Of a DNA stretch of 64,000 nucleotides, positions 36,830 through 50,089 are shown piece by piece (within the stretch, counting starts at the first letter, position 1; each line of letters opens with the position of its first letter). Source of the DNA: Stomorhina lunata (taxonomy: Eukaryota; Arthropoda; Insecta; Diptera; Rhiniidae); the NCBI GenBank assembly GCA_933228675.1, contig OW121742.1, positions 110,846,242 through 110,910,241 on the forward strand. Direction: 5' to 3'. The notes under the pieces were generated by a model, which was not told where the DNA came from, did no database searches, and saw only the letters and a program-made list of their open reading frames with translations. The position numbers and the translations under genes were made by a program.

Positions 36830-38680
36830 CATCATTGAAGGGTTAATTAAGAAAGCGGGAATGTAAATCAAGGAGGAATGAGGAATGTTAATCATGCTTT
36901 ATTGAAGATGTTAAGTTCTCCAGCGTTAAAGTCGAGTAATAACAAGAAATCTCAAAGAATTAATGAAGAAAATTGAGCCTTCCAAAGTTCAAATCTAACT
37001 CTTCAAGAAACTTCAATTAAGGCTTCCCAAATATCAGAGAATAGATAGGAGTTGCCATCATTGAAGTGTTAATTAAAGAAGCGGGAATGCAAATCATACT
37101 TTATAGATTAACTTCGATTCTGCCGAGCTAAATTCGAGTAACAATTTAAAGCTCCAAAGAATTAGTAAAGAAAATTGGGCTTTCTAAAGTTCAAATCTAA
37201 CTCATCAAAGAACTTGAATTTAGACTTCCCATAGATCAGATTTTATATAGGGGTTGTCATCATTAAAGCCTTAATTAAAGAAGCGCGAATGCAAATCAAG
37301 GAAGAATGTATGTTATCCTGCCGTAAACCGAGTAAAAATTAGAATCCCCAAGAGATAAGTAAAGAAAATTGGGCTTTCCAAAGTGCAAATCTAACTCTTT
37401 AAAGAACTTCACTTATCATCTGAAAAAAGATCAGAAAAAAGATAGGGGTTGCCATCATTTAAGGATTAGTTAAGGAAGCGGGAAGGCAAATCATACTTTA
37501 TAGATTAACTTCGATACTCCCGAGCTAAATCCAAGTTAAAATTGAAATCCCAAAGAATAAGTAAACAAAATTGGGCTTTCCAAAGTTCAAATCTAACTCT
37601 TTAAAGAACTTCACTTAAGACTACCCGAAGATCAGAAAAAAGATAGGGGTTGCCATCATTTAAAGATTAGTTAAGGAAGAGGGAAGGCAAATCATACTTT
37701 ATTGATTAACTTCGATTCTTCCGAACTTAATTCGAGTAAAAATTTAAATCTCCAAAGAATTAGTAAAGAAAATTGGGCTTTCCAAACTTCAAATCTAACT
37801 CATCAGAGAACTTGAATTTAGACTTCCCAAAGATCAGATTATATATAGGGATTGCCATCATTGAAGGCTTAATTAAGGAAGCTCGAATGCAAATCAAGGA
37901 AGAATGTATGTAATCCTGCCGTGAACCGAGTAAAAATTAGAATCCCCAAGAGATAAATAAAGAAAATTGGGCTTTCCAAAGTTCAAATCTAACTCTTTAA
38001 AGAACTTCACTTATCATCAGAAAAAAGATAGGGGTTGCCATCATTTAAGGATTAGTTAAGGAAGCGGGAAGGCAAATCCTACTTTATTGATTAACTTCGA
38101 TACTCCCGAGCTAAATCCAAGTTAAAATTGAAATCCCAAAGAATAAGTAAACAAAATTGGGTTTTCCAAAGTTCAAATCTAACTCATCAAAGAACTTGAA
38201 TTTAGACTTCCCAAAGATCAGATTATATATAGAGGTTGCCATCATTGAAGGCTTAATTAAGGAAGCGCGAATGTAAATCAAGAAAGAATGTATGTTATCC
38301 TGCACCGAGTAAAAATTAGAATCCCCAAGAGATAAGTAAAGAAAATTGGGCTTTCCTAAGTTCAATCTAAAATGAATTTTATATATAATTTTGTACTACA
38401 ATAAATAAATAAAAAAAAACTTTTAAAAGAACTTCAGTTTAGACTTCCCAAATATCAGAAAATAGATAGGGGTTACCATCATTTATGGATAAGTTAAGGA
38501 AGCGGGAAGGCAAATCATACTTTATTAATTAACCGATACTCCCGAGCTAAATCCAAGTTAAAAGAATTAGTAAACAAGAATTAGTAAACAAAATTGGGCT
38601 TTCCAAAGTTCAAATCTAGCTCTCCAAAGAACTTCACTTAAGATTACCCAAAGATCAGAAAATAGATGAAAATACTTACT
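36830..38680. repeat. About 190-205-bp degenerate tandem repeat, nine copies
   Basis: The landmark TTGGGCTTTCCAAAGTTCAA recurs with its TCCAAAG (or variant) at 36981, 37183, 37377, 37579, 37781, 37975, 38165, 38354 and 38603. Spacing is 202, 194, 202, 202, 194, 190, 189 and 249 bp. The long interval holds an insertion near 38370-38415 (AATAAATAAATAA-like). A shared variant (CCTGCCGTAAACCGAG) recurs about 600 bp apart, so three-unit blocks seem to have been copied together. Confidence 0.92.
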
Positions 38681-38794
38681 TAAATGGCCTAAATTTACAA
38701 TCTGTTAAGGTCAAGGGTCGAGCATATTTAAGAACTCCATGTGCTTCGATCTGGGGCGCATATTCTTTAATTTTGTAGACAAGCTTAAAAAAAA

Positions 38795-40895
38795 TTACTT
38801 ATAGGACTCTATTAAGACCCGCGATTACTTATAGGACTCTATAAGGAACTACGATTACTTATAGGACTCTATTAAGACCCACGATTACTTATAGGACTCT
38901 ATAAAAACCCACGATTACTTATAGGATTCTATAAGCAACCACGATTACTAATAGCACTCTATAAGGAACCACGATTACTTATATGACTCTATAAGGAACC
39001 ACGATTACTTTTAGGACTCTATTAAGACCCACGATTACTTATAGGACTCTATAACGACCCACGATTACTTATAGGACTCTATAAGGAACCACGATTACTT
39101 ATAGGACTCTATTATGACCCACTATTACTTATAGGACTCTATTAAGACCCACGATTACTTATAGGACTCTATAAAAACCCACGATTTCTTATAGAACTCT
39201 ATAAGGAACCACGATTACTTATAGGACTCCATAAGGAACTACGATTACTTAAAGGACTCCATAAAGACTCACGATTACTTATAGGACTCTATAAAGACCC
39301 ACGATTACTTTTCGGACTCAATAAAGACCGACGACTACTTATATGACTCTATAGAAACCTACGATTACTTATATGACTCTATAGAAACCTACGATTACTT
39401 ACAGCACTCTATAAAGATCCACTATTACTTATAGGACTCTATAAAGACCCACGCTTACTTATATGACTCCATAAAGACCCACGATTACTAAAAGGACTCT
39501 ATAAAACCCACGATTATTTATAGGACTCTATAGAAACCTACGATTACTTTTAGGACTCTATAAAGACCCACGATTACTTACATGACTCCATAGAAACCTA
39601 CGATTACATATAGGACTTTATAAAGACCCATGATTACTTATAGAACTCTATAAAGACCCACAATTGCTTATATGACACTGTCAAGACCCACGACCATTTA
39701 TAGGATTCTACAAACCCCCACGACTATTTATAGGATTCTACAAACCCCAAGATTACTTTTAGGACTCTACAAACCCCCACGATTACTTATATGACACTAT
39801 TAAGACCCGCGATTACTTATATGACTCTATAAAGAGCCACGATTACTTATATGACACTATTAAGACCCACGATTACTTATATGACTCTATAAAGACCCAC
39901 GATTACTTACAGGACTCCATAAGGAACCACGATTACTTATAGGACTCTATAAAGAACCACGATTACTTATAGGACTCTATAAAGACTCATGATTACTTAT
40001 AGGACTCTATTAAGACCCACGATTACTTATGTGACCCCATAAAGAACCACGATTACTTATAGGACTTATAAAGAATCGATTACTTTTATGACTCTGTAAA
40101 GACCCAAGATTACTTATATGACTCTATAAAGACGATTACTTATATGACTCTATAAAAAACCACGATTATTTATAGGACTCCATAAAAACTCACGATTACT
40201 TATAGGACCCTACAAAGACTCACGATTACTTATATGACTCTATAAAGACCTACTATTACTTATAGGACTCTATAAAGGCCCACGATTACTTATGGTACTC
40301 TATAAAGACCCAAGATTACTTTTAGGACTCTACAAACCCCAACGATTACTTATAGGACTCTGTAAAGACCGACGATCACTTATAGGATTCTATAAAGATC
40401 CACGATTACTCATAGGACCCTATAAAGACCCACGGTTACTAATAGGACTCTAAAAAACCCTCTTTTACTTTTAGGACTCTATTAAGACCCACTATTGCTT
40501 ATATGACTCTATAAAAACCCACGATTACTTTTAGGACTCTACAAAGACTCACGATTACTTTTAGGACTCTACAAAGACTCACGATTACTTTTAGGACTCT
40601 ACAAACCCCCACGATTACTTATAGGACTCTATAAAGACCCACGATTACTTAAACGATTCTATAAAGAACCACGATTACTAATAGGATTCTATAAAGAACC
40701 ACGATTACTAATAGGATTCTATAAAGAACCACGATTACTTATAGGACTCTATAAAGAAACACGATTACTTATAGGACTCTATAAAGACCCACGATTACTG
40801 ATATCACTTTACAAATCCTCACGATTACTTTTAGGACTCTATAAAGACAAACGATTACTTATATTACTCTATAAAGGCCCACGATTACTTGTAGG
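38795..40895. repeat. 30-bp tandem repeat, about 70 copies
   Basis: The unit consists of ACGATTACTT, ATAGGACTCT and ATAAAGACCC in succession, exactly 30 bp, in register for long stretches, with occasional 29-bp or shorter units after 39505 and near 40070-40135. Variants of the last block are ATTAAGACCC, ATAAGGAACC and ATAGAAACCT. It does not contain the CTATAG core. Confidence 0.96.
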
Positions 40896-41954
40896 AAAAT
40901 AATCTGAATTGAAGCTGGTAACTCTAAAATCAAAGTAAGTTAAATAAAAGTAATCTACAATTACTTTTATATAAAACACAAAAAGGGGTTAAAGTTCTCC
41001 ATGGGCCTTAAGCTTGACACGGAAACAAATATTCTTACACATCCAAATACTCAATCAGCGAAACATAATGAACATGAAACACAAGACTTGTAACTTTCAC
41101 GTTTACTTTCAGATGAATGCTCTCACCTGACACTCCCACTATCAAGAGCCAGCAGCCTCGGAGCAGAGATTTCTGAATAAACTTTCTAGAATTTAATATC
41201 AAAGGCAACATTTACTGACAAAGTTAATTAGAATATTTAACACTTAAACATTCCATATGTAAATTCAAATACGAGTTTTCAAAGGAAAAACTTTTTCGCA
41301 AACGAGAAGGCACAAATTCCCTTTTCACATGAGAGTACGAGGAAAAGAATGAATGAACGAACAAATGAACGCCAGAGTACATAGAGATTTTCAAAGCAAA
41401 AATACTTAAACATATTTACTTTGGACTAAAAGAATTTTCAGTTTCCTTTTTCTGTTGACATTTTTACTAATTACATTGACACAATGACAGCTTATAAATG
41501 TCAACGGAAAACTTAAACTTAGGCAAAATGATTTACGAGCACCTGTCAAAAATGTAAATATTTATTTAAATGATAAACTTTTTTGTACCCTTTAAAGAAA
41601 AGGGAGTTTTAATAAATTCCTTATAAGAGATTTCTTTAAGTTACAAGTTTTATTATATAGTTTTTCCTAAACTTAATTAAAATTCTTAAAGAGTTTCTGC
41701 GAGAATCGACGACTGTCATTTGACCAAACCCAAAGCCAAAACGATATCTGCCATTTTTTATGGTCTCTCCGTTCACCAATGTCAATCGCTTTAAGGCTGA
41801 ATGACGGATTGTTGAATAGTTATTTAATAAAAAAAATTAATCTTAAAAAGTAAGAAAGTATTTTAGTCCAACAAGAACGACTTTGTAATGCCCTAAATCA
41901 CTTCCTCAACAACGCGAAAAAATTATAAAATGATTGCTGACATCAAATTTATCT
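40896..41954. other. Unique AT-rich spacer
   Basis: No exon or RNA gene is recognised. It separates the 30-bp array from array C1. Confidence 0.4.
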
Positions 41955-43680
41955 ACAGAAAAACTCACTGACGCCCACTTTTTCTATAGAAAAACTCCAT
42001 GACGTCCACATTTTCTATAGAAAAACTCACTGATGCCCACTTTTACTATAGAAAAAATCACTGACGCTCACTTTTTCTATAAAAAAACTCAGTGACACTC
42101 ACTTTTTCTATATAAAAACTCAGTGACACTCACTTTTTCTATAGAAAAACTCAGTGACACTCACTTTTTCTATAGAAAAACTCAGTGACACTCAATTTTT
42201 CTATAAAAAAACTCAGTGACACTCACTTTTTCTATAGAAAAACTCAGTGACACTCACTTTTTCTATAGAAAAACTCAGTGACACTCACTTTTTCTATAGA
42301 AAAACTCAGTGACACTCACTTTTTCTATAGAAAAACTCACTGACACTCACTTTTTTCTATAGAAAAAACTCAGTGACACTCACTTTTTCTATAGAAAAAC
42401 TCAGTGACACTCACTTTTTCTATAGAAAAACTCTGTGACACTCACTTTTTCTATAGAAAAACTCTGTGACACTCACTTTTTCTATAGAAAAACTCTGTGA
42501 CACTCAATTTTTCTATAGAAAAAACTCTGTGACACTCACTTTTTCTATAGAAAAACTCTGTGACACTCACTTTTTCTATAGAAAAACTCTGTGACAATCA
42601 CTTTTTCCATAGAAAAACTCAGTGACACTCACTTTTCTATAGAAAAAACTCAGTGACACTCACTTTCTCTATAGAAAAACTCAGTGACACTCACTTTTTC
42701 TATAGAAAAACTCAGTGACATTCACTTTTTCTAAAGAAAAACTCACTGACGGCCACTTTTTCTATAGAAAAACTCACTGACGGCCACTTTTTCTATAGAA
42801 AAACTCACTGACGCCCACTTTTTCTATAGAAAAACTCACTGACGCCCACTTTTTCTATAGAAAAACTCACTGACGCCCACTTTTTCTATAGAAAAACTCA
42901 CTGACGCCCACTTTTTCTATAGAAAAACTCACTGACGCCCACTTTTTCTATAGAAAAACTCACTGACGCCCACTTTTTCTGTAGAAAAACTCACTGACGC
43001 CCACTTTTTCTATAGAAAAACTCACTGACGCCCACTTTTTCTATAGAAAAACTCACTGACGCCCACTTTTTCTATAGAAAAACTCACTGACGCCCACTTT
43101 TTCTATAGAAAAACTCACTGACGCCCACTTTTTCTATAGAAAAACTCACTGACGCCCACTTTTTCTATAGAAAAACTCACTGACGGCCACTTTTTCTATA
43201 GAAAAACTCACTGACGCCCACTTTTTCTATAGAAAAACTCACTGACGCCCACTTTTTCTATAGAAAAACTCACTGACGCCCACTTTTTCTATAGAAAAAC
43301 TCACTGACGCCCACTTTTTCTATAAAAAAAATCACTGACGCCCACTTTTTCTATAGAAAAACTCACTGACGCCCACTTTTTCTATAGAAAAACTCACTGA
43401 CGCCCACTTTTTCTATAGAAAAACTCACTGACGCCCACTTTTTCTATAGAAAAACTCACTGACGCCCACTTTTTCTATAGAAAAACTCACTGACGCCCAC
43501 TTTTTCTATAGAAAAACTCACTGACGCCCACTTTTTCTATAGAAAAACTCACTGACGCCCACTTTTTCTATAGAAAAACTCACTGACGCCCACTTTTTCT
43601 ATAGAAAAACTCACTGACGCCTACTTTTTCTATTGAAAAACTCACTGACGCACACTTTTCTATACAAAAACTCACTGTGG
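41955..43680 (+). repeat. Array C1: 31-bp CTATAG satellite, linker CTCACTGACGCCCAC
   Basis: The core TTTTTCTATAGAAAAA is followed by a 15-nt linker; period 31 bp, about 55 units. The linker is CTCACTGACGCCCAC at the left edge (41965 onward, four diverged units) and from about 42790 to the right end. A central block has CTCAGTGACACTCAC (about 42075-42740), and nested within it CTCTGTGACACTCAC (about 42430-42600). Three units around 42350-42650 have one base added or removed in the A/T tracts. Confidence 0.97.
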
Positions 43681-44044
43681 TACCAATGCGTCTATATAAA
43701 ACAAACAAATTTACTTTGCTGTAGCGTACAAACGTTTAATATATGAAAATATATATAAAAATTAAAATTATAATAATTTCTTAGCACGTTGTTGTTGCTT
43801 GAATATTTTTTATATGTTTTTGTAATATTTGTGGGCATGTTGGATTTTGATTCCAAAGATTTTTCCAATTAAAAAGGAAATTTTTATATTTTTTTCAAAT
43901 TGATTTAATGAATACTAATTAAATAAATAAAAAAATAAAAATTGTGTGGATTTAATTAATATTCACAAGAAAACGCAAAAAGATTTGAAAATTTTACGAG
44001 AGTTGCCAACTGAAGATAAAGATATTTCATAGTATTTTTTAGAG
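43681..44044. other. Spacer between inverted arrays C1 and C2
   Basis: About 360 bp of AT-rich unique sequence; it would be the loop if C1 and C2 paired as a hairpin. Nothing else is recognised. Confidence 0.4.
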
Positions 44045-45990
44045 TTTTCTATATAAAACGTCAAAGACGTGATTTTTTTATATAAAAACGTGGATGTCAG
44101 TGAGTTTTTCTATAGAAAAAGTGGGCATCAGTGAGTTTTTCTATAGGAAAAGTGGGCATCAGTGAGTTTTTCTATAGAAAAAGTGGGCGTCAGTGAGTTT
44201 TTCTATAGAAAAAGTCAGCGTCAGTGAGTTTTTCTATAGAAAAAGTCAGAGTCAGTGAGTTTTTCTATAGAAAAAGTCAGCGTCAGTGAGTTTTTCTATA
44301 GAAAAAGTCAGGGTCAGTGAGTTTTTCTATAGAAAAAGTCAGCGTCAGTGAGTTTTTCTATAGAAAAAGTCAGCGTCAGTGAGTTTTTCTATAGAAAAAG
44401 TCAGCGTCAGTGAGTTTTTCTATAGAAAAAGTCAGCGTCAGTGAGTTTTTCTATAGAAAAAGTCAGCGTCAGTGAGTTTTTCTATAGAAAAAGTCAGCGT
44501 CAGTGAGTTTTTCTATAGAAAAAGTCAGCGTCAGTGAGTTTTTCTATAGAAAAAGTCAGCGTCAGTGAGTTTTTCTATAGAAAAAGTCAGCGTCAGTGAG
44601 TTTTTCTATAGAAAAAGTCAGCGTCAGTGAGTTTTTCTATAGAAAAAGTCAGCGTCAGTGAGTTTTTCTATAGAAAAAGTCAGCGTCAGTGAGTTTTTCT
44701 ATAGAAAAAGTCAGCGTCAGTGAGTTTTTCTATAGAAAAAGTCAGCGTCAGTGAGTTTTTCTATAGAAAAAGTCAGCGTCAGTGAGTTTTTCTATAGAAA
44801 AAGTCAGCGTCAGTGAGTTTTTCTATAGAAAAAGTCAGCGTCAGTGAGTTTTTCTATAGAAAAAGTCAGCGTCAGTGAGTTTTTCTATAGAAAAAGTCAG
44901 CGTCAGTGAGTTTTTCTATAGAAAAAGTCAGCGTCAGTGAGTTTTTCTATAGAAAAAGTCAGCGTCAGTGAGTTTTTCTATAGAAAAAGTCAGCGTCAGT
45001 GAGTTTTTCTATAGAAAAAGTCAGCGTCAGTGAGTTTTTCTATAGAAAAAGTCAGCGTCAGTGAGTTTTTCTATAGAAAAAGTCAGCGTCAGTTAGTTTT
45101 TCTATAGAAAAAGTCAGCGTCAGTGAGTTTTTCTATAGAAAAAGTCAGCGTCAGTGAGTTTTTCTATAGAAAAAGTCAGCGTCAGTGAGTTTTTCTATAG
45201 AAAAAGTCAGCGTCAGTGAGTTTTTCTATAGAAAAAGTCAGCGTCAGTGAGTTTTTCTATAGAAAAAGTCAGCGTCAGTGAGTTTTTCTATAGAAAAAGT
45301 CAGCGTTAGTGAGTTTTTCTATAGAAAAAGTCAGCGTCAGTGAGTTTTTCTATAGAAAAAGTCAGCGTCAGTGAGTTTTTCTATAGAAAAAGTCAGCGTC
45401 AGTGAGTTTTTCTATAGAAAAAGTCAGCGTCAGTTAGTTTTTCTATAGAAAAAGTCAGCGTCAGTGAGTTTTTCTATAGAAAAAGTCAGCGTCAGTTAGT
45501 TTTTCTATAGAAAAAGTCAGCGTCAGTGAGTTTTTCTATAGAAAAAGTCAGCGTCAGTGAGTTTTTCTATAGAAAAAGTCAGCGTCAGTGAGTTTTTCTA
45601 TAGAAAAAGTCAGCGTCAGTGAGTTTTTCTATAGAAAAAGTCAGCGTCAGTGAGTTTTTCTATAGAAAAGGTCAGCGTCAGTGAGTTTTTCTATAGAAAA
45701 AGTCAGCGTCAGTGAGTTTTTCTATAGAAAAAGTCAGCGTCAGTGAGTTTTTCTATAGAAAAAGTCAGCGTCAGTTAGTTTTTCTATAGAAAAAGTCAGC
45801 GTCAGTGAGCTTTTCTATAGAAAAAGTGGGCGTTATTGAGTTTTTCTATAGAAAAAGTCAGCGTCAGTTAGTTTTTCTATAGAAAAAGTCAGCGTCAGTG
45901 AGTTTTTCTATAGAAAAAGTGGGCGTTATTGAGTTTTTCTATAGGAAAAGTGGGCGTCAGTGCGTTTTTAGCGTGAGCTAGTTTTTTTTA
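44045..45990 (-). repeat. Array C2: 31-bp CTATAG satellite inverted relative to C1, linker GTCAGCGTCAGTGAG
   Basis: Period 31 bp, about 60 units. The linker GTCAGCGTCAGTGAG is the reverse complement of the C1 linker except for two bases (CA instead of GG at positions 3-4). Units at both edges instead carry GTGGGCATCAGTGAG or GTGGGCGTCAGTGAG (44110-44205; 45825-45975), the exact complement type of C1/C3. A GTCAGCGTCAGTTAG variant is scattered in the distal half. Confidence 0.97.
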
Positions 45991-46459
45991 TAGAAAAATA
46001 TAAAGTGCAAAATTCCCTCCTAAAGAAGAAGCTTATTTTAAAATGTTTATGCATTAAAACTTGGATGTATTTCATTTTACATTTAAGTATAATTTGTTTT
46101 TGTTTGTTTAGTTAAATGTTTATGTAAATGTTTTGATTTCAATACTCAGGCGTTTGTATCTTCACATACACACTTACGTTACATACCTACATATATAGTT
46201 ATGTATGTATGTATGAGTGTATGTAAAATTTACTTTGTAAATGGACCTCATTATTTTCACACGCATTTGTTTATAAAACATCAACATTTACAACAACTAA
46301 ATTTGTTTATATAATAAAAAGAACTAATAATAATAGCCATTTATTAAGCAATTAAAAATATAAATAAACAACCTTAATAATCACCAACATCATTATCTTT
46401 ATAATAAACATAATAATTATCACAGAAATAAAGTGCAAACTAGAGGGAAGACATGCATT
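45991..46459. other. Unique spacer with ATGT microsatellite
   Basis: A TATGTATGTATGTATGAGTG-type run lies at about 46200-46222. No gene is recognised. Confidence 0.4.
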
Positions 46460-46461
46460 TT

Positions 46462-46624
46462 AGGGGACTTTACACTAGATGTTTTTTTTTTAATTTTCAT
46501 AGGACCAATTAATTTGCAAAGGTCAGACAAAAATAACCAATCTGCTTACGAGATATTAAATTTCTTACGATATAGAAAGTTTAAGTCCTCAATTATGACA
46601 AAAACATCTAGTGTAAAGTGGCCT
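46462..46624. mobile_element. MITE of about 163 bp with 20-bp perfect terminal inverted repeat
   Basis: ACTTTACACTAGATGTTTTT (46467-46486) is perfectly repeated inverted at 46600-46619. The arms extend outward with two mismatches (GGGG on the left, complement of GGCC on the right). The left flank is TTA (46460-46462) and the right flank TTT, compatible with a mutated TTA target duplication. The interior is AT-rich and non-coding; the 70-aa ORF through it is not a gene. Confidence 0.75.
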
Positions 46625-46809
46625 TTCGTGCATCAAAATGTGTAACACTAACAAAAAAGCTCTAAAGAATCTCATGAAGATTCACCTTAAAGTTTCAAAA
46701 TAAACACAAAATTAATTTGTTGTCAAATTTAAGTACCAGAAATTTTGTATACAATATTTTTCTTTTTAATTTTAAACTTATTATATGAAAATTTTGGTGG
46801 GCAAATCAC

Positions 46810-49430
46810 AAAATAGAAAAACTTAATTTTTCTATAGAAAAACTTAATTTTTCTATAGAAAAACTTAATTTCTCTATAGAAAAACTTAATTTTTCTATAG
46901 AAAAACTTAATTTTTCTATAGAAAAACTTAATTTTTCTATAGAAAAACTTAATTTTTCTATAGAAAAACTTAATTTTTCTATAGAAAAACTTAATTTTTC
47001 TATAGAAAAACTTAATTTTTCTATAGAAAAACTTAATTTTTCTATAGAAAAACTTAATTTTTCTATAGAAAAACTTAATTTTTCTATAGAAAAACTTAAT
47101 TTTTCTATAGAAAAACTTAATTTTTCTATAGAAAAACTTAATTTTTCTATAGAAAAACTTAATTTTTCTATAGAAAAACTTAATTTTTCTATAGAAAAAC
47201 TTAATTTTTCTATAGAAAAACTTAATTTTTCTATAGAAAAACTTAATTTTTCTATAGAAAAACTTAATTTTTCTATAGAAAAACTTAATTTTTCTATAGA
47301 AAAACTTAATTTTTCTATAGAAAAACTTAATTTTTCTTTAGAAAAACTTAATTTTTCTATAGAAAAACTTAATTTTTCTATAGAAAAACTTAATTTTTCT
47401 ATAGAAAAACTTAATTTTTCTATAGAAAAACTTAATTTTTCTATAGAAAAACTTAATTTTTCTATAGAAAAACTTAATTTTTCTATAGAAAAACTTAATT
47501 TTTCTATAGAAAAACTTAATTTTTCTATAGAAAAACTTAATTTTTCTATAGAAAAACTTAATTTTTCTATAGAAAAACTTAATTTTTCTATAGAAAAACT
47601 TAATTTTTCTATAAAAAAACTTAATTTTTCTATAGAAAAACTTAATTTTTCTATAGAAAAACTTAATTTTTCTATAGAAAAACTTAATTTTTCTATAGAA
47701 AAACTTAATTTTTTTATAGAAAAACTTAATTTTTCTATAGAAAAACTTAATTTTTCTATAGAAAAACTTAATTTTTCTATAGAAAAACTTAATTTTTCTA
47801 TAGAAAAACTTAATTTTTCTATAGAAAAACTTAATTTTTCTATAGAAAAACTTAATTTTTCTATAGAAAAACTTAATTTTTCTATAGAAAAACTTAATTT
47901 TTCTATAGAAAAACTTAATTTTTCTATAGAAAAACTTAATTTTTCTATAGAAAAACTTAATTTTTCTATAGAAAAACTTAATTTTTCTATAGAAAAACTT
48001 AATTTTTCTATAGAAAAACTTAATTTTTCTATAGAAAAACTTAATTTTTCTATAGAAAAACTTAATTTTTCTATAGAAAAACTTAATTTTTCTATAGAAA
48101 AACTTAATTTTTCTATAGAAAAACTTAATTTTTCTATAGAAAAACTTAATTTTACTATAGAAAAACTTAATTTTACTATAGAAAAACTTAATTTTTCTAT
48201 AGAAAAACTTAATTTTTCTATAGAAAAACTTAATTTTTCTATAGAAAAACTTAATTTTTCTATAGAAAAACTTAATTTTTCTATAGAAAAACTTAATTTT
48301 TCTATAGAAAAACTTAATTTTTCTATAGAAAAACTTAATTTTTCTATAGAAAAACTTAATTTTTCTATAGAAAAACTTAATTTTTCTATAGAAAAACTTA
48401 ATTTTTCTATAAAAAAACTTAATTTTTCTATAGAAAAACTTAATTTTTCTATAGAAAAACTTAATTTTTCTATAGAAAAACTTAATTTCTCTATAGAAAA
48501 ACTTAATTTTTCTATAGAAAAACTTAATTTTTCTATAGAAAAACTTAATTTTTCTATAGAAAAACTTAATTTTTCTATAGAAAAACTTAATTTTTCTATA
48601 GAAAAACTTAATTTTTCTATAGAAAAACTTAATTTTTCTATAGAAAAACTTAATTTTTCTATAGAAAAACTTAATTTTTCTATAGAAAAACTTAATTTTT
48701 CTATAGAAAAACTTAATTTTTCTATAGAAAAACTTAATTTTTCTATAGAAAAACTTAATTTTTCTATAGAAAAACTTAATTTTTCTATAGAAAAACTTAA
48801 TTTTTCTATAGAAAAACTTAATTTTTCTATAGAAAAACTTAATTTTTCTATAGAAAAACTTAATTTTTCTATAGAAAACTTAATTTTTCTATAGAAAAAC
48901 TTAATTTTTCTATAGAAAAACTTAATTTTTCTATAGAAAAACTTAATTTTTCTATAGAAAAACTTAATTTTTCTATAGAAAAACTTAATTTTTCTATAGA
49001 AAAACTTAATTTTTCTATAGAAAAACTTAATTTTTCTATAGAAAAACTTAATTTTTCTATAGAAAAACTTAATTTTTCTATAGAAAAACTTAATTTTTCT
49101 ATAGAAAAACTTAATTTTTCTATAGAAAAACTTAATTTTTCTATAGAAAATCTTAATTTTTCTATAGAAAAACTTAATTTTTCTATAGAAAAACTTAATT
49201 TTTCTATAGAAAAACTTAATTTTTCTATAGAAAAACTTAATTTTTCTATAGAAAAACTTAATTTTTCTATAGAAAAACTTAATTTTTCTATAGAAAAACT
49301 TAATTTTTCTATAGAAAAACTTAATTTTTCTATAGAAAAACTTAATTTTTCTATAGAAAAACTTAATTTTTCTATAGAAAAACTTAATTTTTCTATAGAA
49401 AAACTTAATTTTTCTATAGAAAAACTTACA
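46810..49430. repeat. Array D: 21-bp CTATAG satellite, linker CTTAA
   Basis: The core TTTTTCTATAGAAAAA plus the 5-nt linker CTTAA gives period 21 bp; about 125 copies with few substitutions (for example CTTTAG at 47335, TTACTATAG near 48155 and 48175). There is one 20-bp unit at about 48875 where an A is lost. Because 21 is a multiple of three, three of the six frames stay open, giving a 206-codon ORF on the minus strand of repeated SFSIEKL heptads. This is the most homogeneous array of the window. Confidence 0.97.
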
Positions 49431-49452
49431 TCCAGTGTAAGACAGACCTTAA
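49424..49452. repeat. 29-bp flank shared with array C3 (copy 1)
   Basis: Begins ACTTACATCCAGTGTAAG and ends CAGACCTTAA. It recurs at 51112-51140 with one mismatch. It contains a small hairpin (CTTACA / TGTAAG) and resembles the right terminus of the MITE at 46600-46624 (ACATCTAGTGTAAAG). Confidence 0.85.
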
Positions 49453-50089
49453 CGCATTTATAGAAAAATCTGGTACACAAAGTGAGCACCAGTAAATGGC
49501 TTGTAGAGTCATGGATTTGATTCGGAGAAGGAAAGGAAAGGGTAGGGTGTTTGTAATGTTGTTTTTACAATTATGTTGAGAATAACTACAGCCACTTGAT
49601 GTTTGTTTATAAAACATTTAAATGTTAAAAAATATACGAGGGTGGGGTCTAATATAATGGGTAATTTAAAAATATCAATAACATTTTGAGTAATTTTTCT
49701 GTTACAAAAATTTTGCATCAAAAAAAAAATTAAATTTTTTAACTTTTTGCTGATAGTTTTTTTTCTTAGTTTTATTTTTCTGACTTTGTTCTTACAAAAC
49801 TAAACCAAAGTAATTTTTATTTCCAACTACTGATAACATTTGTTCCGTCGTCGGAATTTTTGCATTTACATTTTGCTAAAAGCGAGATAAGGGACTGACC
49901 ACATAAATTTAAGTGACAGAACGGACGTACAGTTTTCCATTTGTTAAATTCTTTGTTTCATTCCAAGTGAAGGGAAATACTTGTAATCTGTAAGAGCTTT
50001 AAATTACTGAGAAGTTGTAATCTCAAAAATTAGCAGAAATGAAAAACCCATAACTTGATTCATACAAATACAGACGATATAGAGATCAG
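49453..50089. other. Unique spacer between arrays D and C3
   Basis: No recognised exon; the overlapping 63- and 70-aa minus-strand ORFs show no domain. Contains a T-rich stretch near 49725-49790. Confidence 0.4.

Noticed and set aside
41955..43680. CRISPR-like array (palindromic repeat with regular spacers)
   Set aside because: The spacers are identical from unit to unit rather than unique, there are no cas genes, and the context is eukaryotic.
48869..49489. 206-codon ORF of SFSIEKL heptads (minus strand)
   Set aside because: The 21-bp unit is a multiple of three and three of six frames are stop-free, so the ORF is a mathematical by-product. It also breaks at the single 20-bp unit near 48875, with no other gene signals.
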